Shown piece after piece: positions 19,038 through 28,300 of a stretch of 64,000 bases of DNA (position 1 is the stretch's first letter; every line of letters starts with the position of its first letter). Location of the stretch: positions 124,001 to 188,000 of the forward strand of contig JACKAQ010000002.1 of assembly GCA_020634975.1 (NCBI GenBank), written 5' to 3'. This DNA comes from JACKAQ01 sp020634975 [NCBI: Calditrichia bacterium] (lineage in GTDB: Bacteria; Calditrichota; Calditrichia; RBG-13-44-9). Under the pieces are notes generated by a model. The model did not search any database and was not told the origin of the DNA. It worked only from the letters and a program-made list of their open reading frames with translations. The translations under genes and the position numbers were made by a program.

Positions 19038-19636
19038 ATCTCCTCTTTTAAATACTGCGTTATTTGTTGATGGCGCATTGCCACCTTACTACAGGTATTT
19101 GCAATGCCTGTGCCAAAATGAATCTTATTTAAGTGAGGAATATAGTTAAAAAAAAGGGACGTATTCGAATTTTCCAAAATACATCTCATAAAATTGTTTC
19201 AAATTGTTGTTTTTTAATAATATACGGTAGTGATCTTTGAAAAATTTCTCGGGCGGTTGTATTCCCTGCAGTTGCAAAAACTATTGATTTTGGCCGGAAG
19301 TTATCATAATCCAAAATTTACGTGCCGGAACAATCGTAAAAAGCATCTCTCATTTTGATAGAAATATCTCATTTTGATATGGCGCTTATGTTTGAGAATC
19401 GAGTGTGTTTGGAGAAATCGATCTGACCAAAATTTTTCAAGGGCACTTTACGGGCTCATCCGGTCAATTAAAATGGTTGTTTAAATCTATTAAAAACAGA
19501 TAATTATCGCCTAAAAGCATAACGCCTGAAAACATTTGTGCGCTGACAAAAAACATTCGTTTATTGAGTGTGGCATTGTTTTTGGGGCATAGTTAAGCGA
19601 TTAAAAAATTAAAATCAATCAGAAGGGAGTTATTGT
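19038..19636. other. 600-base intergenic region between divergent stress genes
   Basis: AT-rich, with no convincing ORF on either strand. It must hold the promoters of sodC (leftward) and the SpoIIAA-like gene (rightward). The one clear structure is a direct repeat TCTCATTTTGATA at 19348-19360 and 19367-19379. Confidence 0.6.
19348..19379. repeat. Direct repeat TCTCATTTTGATA, two copies 19 bases apart
   Basis: Two identical 13-base copies start 19 bases apart in the region between sodC and the SpoIIAA-like/BON operon. They could be paired regulator sites for either direction. No known factor is recognised. Confidence 0.45.
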
Positions 19637-20005
19637 ATGTATTACACTTTTTTTCAGGAAACCAATAAAATAGAATTGGTATTAAGTGATAAATTGACCA
19701 AATCCGAGTTGTTTCAAATTACACATCAACTCGAATCGTTATCCACCATGTATAACGGCATAAATGTATTGATCGATGCTGGAAGTTTGACGTCGTATGA
19801 TATTTCAACCGGAATGGATGAATTGAATATGTTGCGTCATAATCTTAATCGCATTGAACGAATAGCAATTGTTTCTGACGATAAATTTTATCAGTTTATC
19901 GCAAAAATTTTGGGCAAACTTACGGATACTGAAATTCGTTCGTTCTCTGTTCAAGAGATTGAGGACGGACGAAACTGGATTTTTCCGTCCAAGCTGCCCG
20001 TATAA
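19637..20005 (+). CDS. SpoIIAA-like/STAS-like domain protein
   Basis: A 122-residue single-domain cytoplasmic protein. It resembles SpoIIAA-like (STAS-related) proteins: an alternating beta/alpha pattern with NGINVLIDAGSL, then RIERIAIVSDDKFYQFIAKI and a C-terminal stretch IRSFSVQEIEDGRNWI that matches the usual aeir-F...-A-Wl ending. No phosphorylatable Ser is evident. Related proteins are often found in stress clusters, but their function is not established. GAAGGGAG precedes the ATG. The BON gene follows 53 bases later on the same strand. Confidence 0.65.
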   Translation: MYYTFFQETNKIELVLSDKLTKSELFQITHQLESLSTMYNGINVLIDAGSLTSYDISTGMDELNMLRHNLNRIERIAIVSDDKFYQFIAKILGKLTDTEIRSFSVQEIEDGRNWIFPSKLPV

Positions 20006-20058
20006 ATTCAACACCAGATTACAACCAAAAACCAACCACCATTGAAAGGAGAATTTTG

Positions 20059-21312
20059 ATGCAAAACATCAAATATTTGAGTCATTCGAATCTTTCGATT
20101 AATAAATCTTTTACGGCCTTCGTGCTGATGATTCTCATTAGTTTGGCGGGTACAATCCGGGGATTTTCCCAGGCACCCATTGGTGATCGTCAAATCGTTT
20201 CATCAATCGAAACAGCTATTGCTGATGATCAGCTGATTGATCCGGATGCGTTGAAGATATCATCTTTAAACGGCATTGTAACAATGGAAGGCTGGACAAG
20301 TAACCTATTAGTGAAAGATCGCGCGGTTAAAATCGCAACATCTATAAAAGGTGTTCGCAGCATTATCGACCGGATGAGTGTTCGTCCCGCATTTGTGAGG
20401 GATGACGTTATTCAACAAAATGTGAAAAATGCTTTGGCATACGATCCCGCAACTGAATCGTATGAAGTTAACGTTACATCTGATAATTACACCGTCACGT
20501 TGAGCGGAACAGTAGATTCATGGCAAGAAAAACAACTTGCTGCGGAAGTTGCAAAAGGTATCAAAGGCGTGCAAAAAATTGAAAATAATATCGATGTCCA
20601 GTTTAACGGAAATCGCGATGACAGCGAAATAGAAATGGAAATTAAGCGTCGGATGCAATCCAGCATTTGGGTTGATGCAGAAGCTTTCAGCGTGAAAGTG
20701 AATAATCACGTTGTCACCATTTCCGGATATGTCGGCGATTTACCGGAAAAAAACCGCGCATACACAATGGCGTGGGTTCCCGGTGTCAAAAATGTAAACG
20801 ATGAAAATCTGATTGTCGCATCTGTTTTGGATGATGACATGCAGAAAAAAAATCGCTTTATGACCGTTACAGATGAACAAATAAAGTCTACCATTGAAGA
20901 TGCACTCATGTATGATCCAAGAGTTGCTTCATATAAACCGAACATATCGGTTGAAAACAGTGTGGTTACCCTAACAGGAACCGTAAAGGATTTTCTGGCG
21001 AAACGAGCCGCCGGAGAAAACGCCAAAAATACCTATGGCGTTAAAACCGTCAAAAACGATTTGTTGGTTCAACCCGTTTTTTCACCCGCCGATGAAATAA
21101 TCGAAGAGCATGTGGAAGAAGCATTGCTCTGGGATCCGGTTGTGGAAAAATACCAAATTTCTGTGGATGTCGTTAATGGCGAAGTGTTGCTCAACGGCAT
21201 TGTAAATAATGCGTTTGAAAAACATCGTGCAGTTCGGGTTGCCGGTGGAATTGCCGGTGTTGTGGGTGTTAACAACGCCATTACCATCCAGTCCCCAACG
21301 GCTGTTTACTAA
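20059..21312 (+). CDS. Exported protein with five BON domains
   Basis: A 417-residue protein. A signal peptide covers about residues 18-40 (FVLMILISLAGTIRGFSQA). Five consecutive ~75-residue BON repeats follow, each with a V-V-T-L-x-G-x-V core and a GV-x-x-(V/I)-x-(N/D) end: IVTMEGWT, YTVTLSGTV, VVTISGYV, VVTLTGTV and EVLLNGIV. BON domains are associated with envelope maintenance and osmotic stress (OsmY) and probably bind phospholipid surfaces. Five in one protein is more than OsmY's two. The ATG at 20059 has AAAGGAG 8 bases upstream. It is probably in an operon with its two neighbours. Confidence 0.88.
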   Translation: MQNIKYLSHSNLSINKSFTAFVLMILISLAGTIRGFSQAPIGDRQIVSSIETAIADDQLIDPDALKISSLNGIVTMEGWTSNLLVKDRAVKIATSIKGVRSIIDRMSVRPAFVRDDVIQQNVKNALAYDPATESYEVNVTSDNYTVTLSGTVDSWQEKQLAAEVAKGIKGVQKIENNIDVQFNGNRDDSEIEMEIKRRMQSSIWVDAEAFSVKVNNHVVTISGYVGDLPEKNRAYTMAWVPGVKNVNDENLIVASVLDDDMQKKNRFMTVTDEQIKSTIEDALMYDPRVASYKPNISVENSVVTLTGTVKDFLAKRAAGENAKNTYGVKTVKNDLLVQPVFSPADEIIEEHVEEALLWDPVVEKYQISVDVVNGEVLLNGIVNNAFEKHRAVRVAGGIAGVVGVNNAITIQSPTAVY

Positions 21313-21350
21313 ACCTTAACCACTCATCCAGTTGAGCGGAACCAACGGTA

Positions 21351-21382
21351 TCTTGCCAAACCTTTTACCGGGTTTGGCAAGA
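21351..21382 (+). promoter_or_regulatory. Strong hairpin between the BON gene and the downstream helical-protein gene
   Basis: TCTTGCCAAACC pairs perfectly with GGTTTGGCAAGA around an 8-base loop. No U tract follows immediately (ACCCGTATGG, then TTTTATTTTT 8 bases later). It could be an attenuator, a partial terminator or an RNA-stability element inside the operon. Confidence 0.6.
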
Positions 21383-21424
21383 CCCGTATGGTTTTATTTT
21401 TCTCATTTAACAAAAGGAATTACA

Positions 21425-21880
21425 ATGAGTTACGAACAAGTAAAAGATGTACTGCAACAAGCCAAGTTGTTTTACAAAAAAACAGCAAATTTTTATGAAC
21501 AATTGAGCCGTGAAAGTGATCAAGAGCGTGTAAAACTGCTGCTAAATTATATGGCAAAGCGTGAAAAAGCGTTTGAGCAAATAGTGGATCGATTTCATAA
21601 CGAGAGCAAACAGAGTATTATTCAGCAATGGATGCAGTTTACGCCACCGCGAACAGTGACCAAAACACTGGATGAGTTGAAGAAAAAACCGATTGAATCT
21701 GTCGATGAATTAATGCAAATGGCGACAACAATGGACGACGCGCTCATCGAATATTACCGGACGCTGGTGAATATTTCCCGTAAACCGGAAGTTCGCGATG
21801 CGTTTATCAACCTCATGGAAGCAACGCTCAAAAAAGATCGCGAGATGGTATTTAATATGCACATGCAGCAGGAAATATGA
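21425..21880 (+). CDS. Small helical, ferritin/rubrerythrin-like protein
   Basis: A 151-residue, almost entirely helical protein (MSYEQVKDVLQQAKLFYKK). The spacing of acidic residues (NFYEQLSRESDQERVKLLLN, later DDALIEYYRTLVN) looks like a ferritin-like four-helix bundle, but a complete di-iron ExxH pair is not seen. The family call is therefore tentative. The ATG at 21425 follows AAAGGAATTACA. It is third in line after the SpoIIAA-like and BON genes, behind a strong hairpin. Confidence 0.6.
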   Translation: MSYEQVKDVLQQAKLFYKKTANFYEQLSRESDQERVKLLLNYMAKREKAFEQIVDRFHNESKQSIIQQWMQFTPPRTVTKTLDELKKKPIESVDELMQMATTMDDALIEYYRTLVNISRKPEVRDAFINLMEATLKKDREMVFNMHMQQEI

Positions 21881-21898
21881 TATTTACGAATCGATATT

Positions 21899-22783
21899 TT
21901 ACAGATGAACAATAATTTCCCCGCGAAATACGGGATAGCTTTCCTGCCAGAAATAGCGGGAATAATATAAACGGTAAATCAAAAACGAATCGCTTCGCAT
22001 TTCTATATAGGAATTTACCAGATGAATGCCCGGATAGTAGCTGAGATACAGCCGTTTGTTTTTCCCGGGTAAAATGCTGGCTGAGTAAATGTGCCGGTTC
22101 GATCCGGTAGAAAAACTCAGCCCCAAAGGTTTGGCAATCCAATACGTAAAACGGTGTATCTTGTAATATTCTGTCATATATAGCGAGTATTGCGTCTTGA
22201 TTCGCGGGAGCGTAATATTCACGCCATCTGCAGAATAGCCTTTGTATAGCGTCATCGAAATCAGATTGCGGTATTGCTGACGGACAAAAACCCGGTCCAG
22301 ATCCCAGCGGATGGAGCGAATTTTCCATTTCCGAAGTTGCCGGTTGGTTTCGCCGGAAAGCACATTTGCTGCGCCACCGGCAATTGCCATTTTCACAATA
22401 GTCGTTTGTTTTTCGATGGGCAGTTGCTGCCCGATTTCCACCAGATCTTCAACGGTTTCATAGCCGTTCAGCCCGGCAGGGGCAACGGTTTGGACCAATC
22501 GCCGCAAATCGCGCATCACCCAATATTCATCGCGAAAATAGGGATGAATTCGCGGTCGACGGATGCCTGCCGCGTTGTTAATCTGCGTAAAATATGCCGA
22601 GGCAAGCGTATCGCGAACGGGTTCAACAGCCGGTTCAACCACCGCTGCGGTTTCTGTTCTGCGCGTGGCGTCGATAGCCTCCAAAAGCTCGTCCGGCGAT
22701 TGTGCCATTGCACCCGACAGCCATAGACTCAACACCGGCAACCAGATTCGGCGAAAAAATTTCCCATCGAGAAACATATTCAA
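21899..22783 (-). CDS. Exported hypothetical protein
   Basis: A 294-residue protein with a signal peptide (about residues 10-28, ending SGAMAQ). An acidic linker follows, then a C-terminal half rich in Tyr and Arg that reads as amphipathic beta strands (MTLYKGYSADGVNITLPRIK, LYLSYYPGIHLVNSYIEMRS) and ends in L. That pattern would suit an outer-membrane or periplasmic beta protein. No family is recognised. It is convergent with the helical protein gene, with only 18 bases between the stops. Confidence 0.65.
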   Translation of the reverse strand: MNMFLDGKFFRRIWLPVLSLWLSGAMAQSPDELLEAIDATRRTETAAVVEPAVEPVRDTLASAYFTQINNAAGIRRPRIHPYFRDEYWVMRDLRRLVQTVAPAGLNGYETVEDLVEIGQQLPIEKQTTIVKMAIAGGAANVLSGETNRQLRKWKIRSIRWDLDRVFVRQQYRNLISMTLYKGYSADGVNITLPRIKTQYSLYMTEYYKIHRFTYWIAKPLGLSFSTGSNRHIYSASILPGKNKRLYLSYYPGIHLVNSYIEMRSDSFLIYRLYYSRYFWQESYPVFRGEIIVHL

Positions 22784-23039
22784 CCCTGTTTGATTTGTTG
22801 AATGACATCCAAAAAATCATCAAAAAAACCAGTTGAGAATGAGAAATTGCGAATTCGAAAGTGCGGTAATTTCTTCCGGAATATTCGGTTGAGATTGAAA
22901 ATTAGCATCGCGAATGTTGCTTTTCAAGTGCAAAATGTGCAGCCGATTTCGCCACAAATTGACCCGAATGTGAAGAACTACAACGCTTTTTGTCGATGAA
23001 AATCCGGTTCGCAGAAATGATAATTTTTCATATATTCAA

Positions 23040-24881
23040 ATGAACAAAAATTCGCAGGAATGTATGAAACCAGCAGCTTTTTATTTCATTTTGAGAATGA
23101 TGATCCCGGTTATTTTCGCAATTTCAACGATTGCAGTCGCGGATGAAAGTAGGCAATTTCCCGGTTTTTCAACGCATCCGTATGGAGATGAACAGGTTGT
23201 CTCGTTCAATTATTTTCCGGAAATACAGGTTCACATCAACGTTGCAGCCACAACGGATTTCGATCCGCAAAAACCGGTTGGGCTGGCGCTATTTGCCCTG
23301 CCAAATGGCAATTCCATCGAGCAAACGGTAGGAAAAATTGTGCAACCGGAAGATGACTGGCATTTTGGCATTCAGCATATCGGCGCGCAAACCCGTTTTC
23401 TGCGGCAGCAAATTGATGATTATAATTTGGTTGTTGTGTATCTGGCGGTGAATCAAAAAAGCTGGCCGATGTGGAAAAGCCAACACTCTGATTATGCGGA
23501 AATCGTAAAATCGTTGGTTGAGCACCTCATATCCTATTTCCGGGATTACGATCCGTTTGTAATTTTAACCGGACACAGCGGCGGCGGCAGGTTCATTTTT
23601 TCGGTTTTGGATGCATATCCCGAAATCCCAACATTTGTTCGGCGAATTTGTTTTCTGGATAGTAATTACGGTTATGAGGACAGTTACGGCGATCAGATTA
23701 TCCAATGGCTGAATGCATCGGATATAAATTGCCTCAGCGTTTTGGCGTATAACGACAGTATTGCATTGTATAACGGGAAGCCGTTTGTTTCTGCAACCGG
23801 CGGAACCTGGTATCGCAGCAAAATGATGCAGCGGTATTTGTCAAACACCTTCGAATTTTCCACCAAAGAAGATGACGATTTTATCCGCCACAAAGCGTTG
23901 GACGGACGAATCCAGATTTTATTGAAAAAAAATCCCGGGCGGGAAATATTTCACACCGTTCAGGTGGAAAAAAACGGATTTATCCACACAATGTTGAGCG
24001 GAACGGCAACGGAAAACGCCGGATATGAGTATTACGGCGATCGCGTTTACGATGACTGGATTCAGCCGGATGCGCTGGAATACCCGAATTTTCAGATACC
24101 GCTGCGTTCACCGGCGGCTCCTGGGGGTTCGCAATTTATGGAATCGCTAAAGCCATTGTCCCGGGACGAAAAGCAGATGGCAATTTTAAACGAATTGCGC
24201 AAAGGTAACCTGCCATATTTTTTACGAAATTTAAAAACACTTGAAATGACAACCGAAGATGCCAACGGCAACATGCATCACGTGAAATACTGTGTGATGC
24301 CGGATTATCTCGCCATCGGATCGGACAGCAATTACTGCCGGATCCCGGTGACACCCGCCGTTGCCCAGCTCGTTGCAAATCAATTTGGCGCAACCTTGCC
24401 AACCCGTAAATTGGTGGATCATATTTATCGCGAAGCGGAAATAAAAATTGCACCGGTAACTTACACGCCGGTTGAGCGCCAAAATGAAACGATCGAAAAA
24501 TTTGTGCTGCACAATTCGGCAATTGAACAACAGCGAATTGAAGCCGGCGGATCGCCCGGACAATTGATTGCCGGACACAAAAAAGATGTCGTTTTGAGCA
24601 ATAAAATTGTCGATCCTGCACGACCCAATCACGTTGTGATTTATGGTTGGCACAAACTGGATGGTATTCGCATCCAACCGCTGACCAATATTCACATTGA
24701 TTGGTATGTGGATTACAGCCACGGTGCGCGATTGATCGATTCGGAAATTTTTGTTGATGGCGAAAAAACCACAGTTCAAGCTGTATTGCAGGATCAGGTT
24801 TTATACAAGTTGCTGAGCGACGAAGATGCTCCAATGCCTCAAACCAGCTATTTACCGGAAAATGCAACAAAATCACAATAG
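23040..24881 (+). CDS. Exported two-part protein: alpha/beta hydrolase-like domain plus uncharacterised C-terminal domain
   Basis: A 613-residue protein with a signal peptide in the first ~37 residues. Residues about 50-330 look like an alpha/beta hydrolase: VILTGHSGGGRFIFSVLDAY carries the nucleophile elbow, with Ser at about 180, and HTVQVEKNGFIHTML could supply the catalytic His. Residues about 375-600 form a separate domain with conserved-looking KYCVMPDYLAIGSDSNYCR, HNSAIEQQR, VIYGWHKLDG and DWYVDYSHGARL. It is rich in His, Tyr and Asp and may also be enzymatic. The ATG at 23040 lacks a ribosome site, and the ATG at 23064 (AGGAA close by) is an alternative start. Substrate unknown. Confidence 0.7.
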   Translation: MNKNSQECMKPAAFYFILRMMIPVIFAISTIAVADESRQFPGFSTHPYGDEQVVSFNYFPEIQVHINVAATTDFDPQKPVGLALFALPNGNSIEQTVGKIVQPEDDWHFGIQHIGAQTRFLRQQIDDYNLVVVYLAVNQKSWPMWKSQHSDYAEIVKSLVEHLISYFRDYDPFVILTGHSGGGRFIFSVLDAYPEIPTFVRRICFLDSNYGYEDSYGDQIIQWLNASDINCLSVLAYNDSIALYNGKPFVSATGGTWYRSKMMQRYLSNTFEFSTKEDDDFIRHKALDGRIQILLKKNPGREIFHTVQVEKNGFIHTMLSGTATENAGYEYYGDRVYDDWIQPDALEYPNFQIPLRSPAAPGGSQFMESLKPLSRDEKQMAILNELRKGNLPYFLRNLKTLEMTTEDANGNMHHVKYCVMPDYLAIGSDSNYCRIPVTPAVAQLVANQFGATLPTRKLVDHIYREAEIKIAPVTYTPVERQNETIEKFVLHNSAIEQQRIEAGGSPGQLIAGHKKDVVLSNKIVDPARPNHVVIYGWHKLDGIRIQPLTNIHIDWYVDYSHGARLIDSEIFVDGEKTTVQAVLQDQVLYKLLSDEDAPMPQTSYLPENATKSQ

Positions 24882-24887
24882 AACAAA

Positions 24888-24927
24888 AAAAGCGGCGCCG
24901 TAATTGATCAATTACGGCGCCGCTTTT
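24888..24927. terminator. Perfect 20-bp-arm palindromic terminator
   Basis: AAAAGCGGCGCCGTAATTGA is followed directly by its exact reverse complement. On the minus strand it runs into TTTTTTT, so it best serves the leftward tRNA gene. It also follows the plus-strand gene ending at 24881. Confidence 0.9.
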
Positions 24928-24957
24928 AAAATCGTAAACTACTGTTTTTACTTCAGC

Positions 24958-25040
24958 AATGCGAGGGGGACTCGAACCCCACGGGATTGCTCCCACTAGA
25001 CCCTGAACCTAGCGCGTCTGCCAATTCCGCCACCTCGGCA
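24958..25040 (-). tRNA. tRNA-Leu (anticodon CAG), 3' half abnormal
   Basis: The reverse strand begins (T)GCCGAGG TGGCGGAATTGGCAGACGC, the usual class II tRNA-Leu acceptor and D arm. The anticodon stem-loop CTAGG-TTCAGGG-TCTAG gives anticodon CAG, and the variable arm is GGGA-GCAA-TCCC. The 3' half reads GTGGGGTTCGAGTCCCCCTC then GCA. The T stem has only four Gs, and the 3' acceptor strand CCTCGCA does not fully pair with 5' GCCGAGG. The gene is about 80 bases, shorter than typical for tRNA-Leu. No CCA is encoded. It may be a pseudo-tRNA, a relaxed tRNA or carry sequence errors. Confidence 0.75.
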
Positions 25041-25311
25041 TCTGTTAATCATCAAGCGGGGCAAATATAATTCGTAATTGGGGTATTCGCAAGATATTTT
25101 TGAAGAACTCAACTGAATAAAATAACATTTTTACTCAGAAAATTACGAACCTGAATTTCACCTTTTTTTCACTCCGTTTTCTCCATAAATTCCTCGCGTC
25201 ATTGGATATTTTATGTATCGTAAGTTATTGAAAGTGTTGCAATTTGAGAGGCAAAAATATCTCTCGAAATCAACAGATGTTCAGTAAATTCTACAAACAA
25301 AGGTAAGGTCT

Positions 25312-28300
25312 ATGCAATTTTCAAAGGTGTTGTGCATTTTTGCCGCAATTCTGTTTTTTACCGTACAACTCCCTGCCCAACAGGAAAGCAACGATTTCTC
25401 ATACGCGCTAAAATTATACAACGAAGGTTTTTACGATATTTCCGCGCAGCAATTCAGCAATTTTCTGGCGCGATATCCCGGGAGCGAGCGATTGCCCGAA
25501 GCACGATATTATTTCGGGGATGCGTTATTCAAGCTCAACGAAATTGAAAATGCGCGAATCGAATTTCAGGCGTTGGCGGTCAGCTTTCCCGATCACCAGC
25601 GCGCTCCGCAGGGCTGGTTTCGGGCTGGCGAATGTTATGAATTGCTCAACAAGCCGGAAGAAGCCGCAAAAGCATTCGAAACGGTGAAAATCCTGTATCC
25701 GAACGATGCCAGTGCCCCCCGCGCGCTGTTGCGAGCCGGTGAGGCGTTGATGAAAGTTGAACAATTCTCCCGCGCAGAACAGATTGTCCGGGAATTTCTG
25801 AACCGATATGTTGAATCCGCGGAATATCAGCGCGGCAGAGTGCTCTACGGCAAAATTTTGTTTGCCAAAGGTGAACCGGAACGCGCAAATGGCGAATTTG
25901 AATCGGTACTCAAAACCTCGCAAGATCCTGCAATTCAGGCGGAAGCGAAGTTGGGACAAGCTATTGTTTTTAAAGAGCTTGGGTTTAGCAATCGCGCTGA
26001 ACAGATTCTCACGGAAGTGGTTCAAAAAAATGCCGGCAGTGAAATCGGGTATTCAGCGGTGAATGATTTGGGTGAGCTTTACATTGATAGTCGTCGCTGG
26101 GAAAATGCTATTACGCTGTTGCAACGCGAAACAGACAAATACAATACCGCAGGTAAAAACGAACCGCTCAAACTGATGTTGGCTCAGGCAAATTTTTTAA
26201 AACAAGACTATTTTCAGGCGAGGACAGTCGCGCAGGATTTGGTGAACAGCAACAATCCGCAAACATCGTTGCTGGCAAAATTTTATTTGGCAAGCAGCCA
26301 ACTGGAAGAAGGGCGAATCACGCAGGCTGAACCGGCGCTCAAATCCCTCACAGAAATTTCAACGGAAACAGATGTTGAAAAAAGTGTCTATCGTGCGTCA
26401 TTGCGTAATCTAATTCGATTGCATGTTCAGAAAAACGATATAGCCAATGCCAGAACCGTACTTGGCCAATACCAAAATGTGGCGCCAAATGATGCCGGGA
26501 ATGAATCGTTGCATCGCGAATTGGTGGAACGTGCGTTTGCCGCCAATCAGCTTTCTGCGGGCGTTGACGAAATGCAACGCTATCGCGGCTCATATCCCAA
26601 CTCAAATTTTCGCGATGAATTGCTGTTTGTTGCCGGAAAATCATTTTTTGCGAATCAACAATATGATCGCAGCCTGATATATTTTGAACAAATTGTGGAT
26701 GAATATCCAGCTTCCGCCAAATGGGATTCCAGTTTGACTTACCGCGATTTTATCCGCTCATTTCACGGGCAAAGCCAAAATAACGGTGTAAAAGAACTTG
26801 CCAGAATGATGGGGCAATTGCTGACTGGTGTCGATCGTAAAGCGTTGTTATTCGATTTGGGTAAAATTTATTTATCGGATTTGCGCGATTACCGCGAAGC
26901 CGCAAAAATATTCGAAAAATATGTGACAGAAACCCAGGATTCCGTTGCTGTTGCTGAAGGTTGGTATTATTTGAGCGAAAGCTATTTGCGGCAGGCTGAA
27001 TACGAATCGTTCATGAATGCCGCAGTCGAGGGGGAAAGTGCTTCGCAAACAAAAGCAAACGAAACCCTAAAAAAAGCAATGGCTTACGTGAAATATTCAC
27101 CGTATCCCGATAGCCTCACATTCCGTTTTTTAAATATGACTGCGCCGTTGGCAACAACATCACCCGAAAATTTTTTGAAATATTGGCAGGTGTTTGAGCA
27201 GCGCTATCCGACATCCGCATTGCTGCACGCTGTTCGGCTGCAATTGGCAGATGCGCTTCAGCAAAAAGGGGATAACGCCGCTGCATTGGCAAAATTGGGC
27301 ACCATTTCCGGCAACACGATTATCGCCGGAACAGCGCAGTGGCGCAAAGCGAACTTGCTGATGGAAATCGGTCAAACAGAAAATGGGGTACAGGGATTAA
27401 AAGATTTTTTGCTGAATTTCCCCAAACATCCGTATCAAGCCAAAGGATATGCCAAATTAGCGGAATATTATCAGTCAACGGGTGATTACGAAACGGCTGC
27501 ACAGTTTTGGGATCGATTGGCAACTTTGTATGATTATGCAGATGAAGCCGAAAACGCCCGAAACCTGGCTGTTGAAAATTATCTGCGAAGCGGTGACGAT
27601 GAACGCGCACTGGCATATTTGACGCCACAATTGCAGAAATATCAACTAGTTAGCGATCCTGTTTTGGCAAGTTATCTGGCCATTGAATCGCCGGAAACTT
27701 TTTACTACGCGGGCAGCGCACGCTATCGCCAAAATGATTTCAACGCGGCGCGCGGATATTTGCTGCAATATCTGAAACTCGCCGATGCGGGCGAAAAGCA
27801 GAGCGAAACCCTGCTATTGCTCGGTAAAATGGCGCAGGCTGAACAGGATAATGAGGCAGCGTTGTTGCAATTGGCGCTCATCAAAAAAGCGGATGATCCA
27901 TCGATATTTTATCAAGCTAATGAGATTTCTGCCGATATATTGTTTGAAGAAAAAAAATATACGGAAGCACTGCGCAAATACGATATGCTCATCAGTGAAA
28001 ATGCAAATGCCGAAAAAATGATTGATTACGAAGGTCAGAAGCTGCGTTGTCTGGTTAATTTGGGCAGTGGTTCGTTGAATAGCCAGTTAACGGCTTTTCG
28101 CCAGAAATATGGCAAACTGCCAAAGGCTGATGACTACCTTGCCGCAGTGGAATATGAAAGTGCAAAAGTGGATTTTACAGCCAAAAGCTTTGACCAGTCT
28201 ATCAACCATTGCAAAACAATTTTGAGTAAATATAAACAAACAGAATATGCGGATGATGCTCAATTCTTAATCGGTCGCAACTATACAACGCTCAATAAAG

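Noticed and set aside
19560-19600. Sigma-54 promoter (TGGCATTG...GGGGCA)
   Set aside because: Spacing and the -12 element do not match TGGCAC-N5-TTGC.
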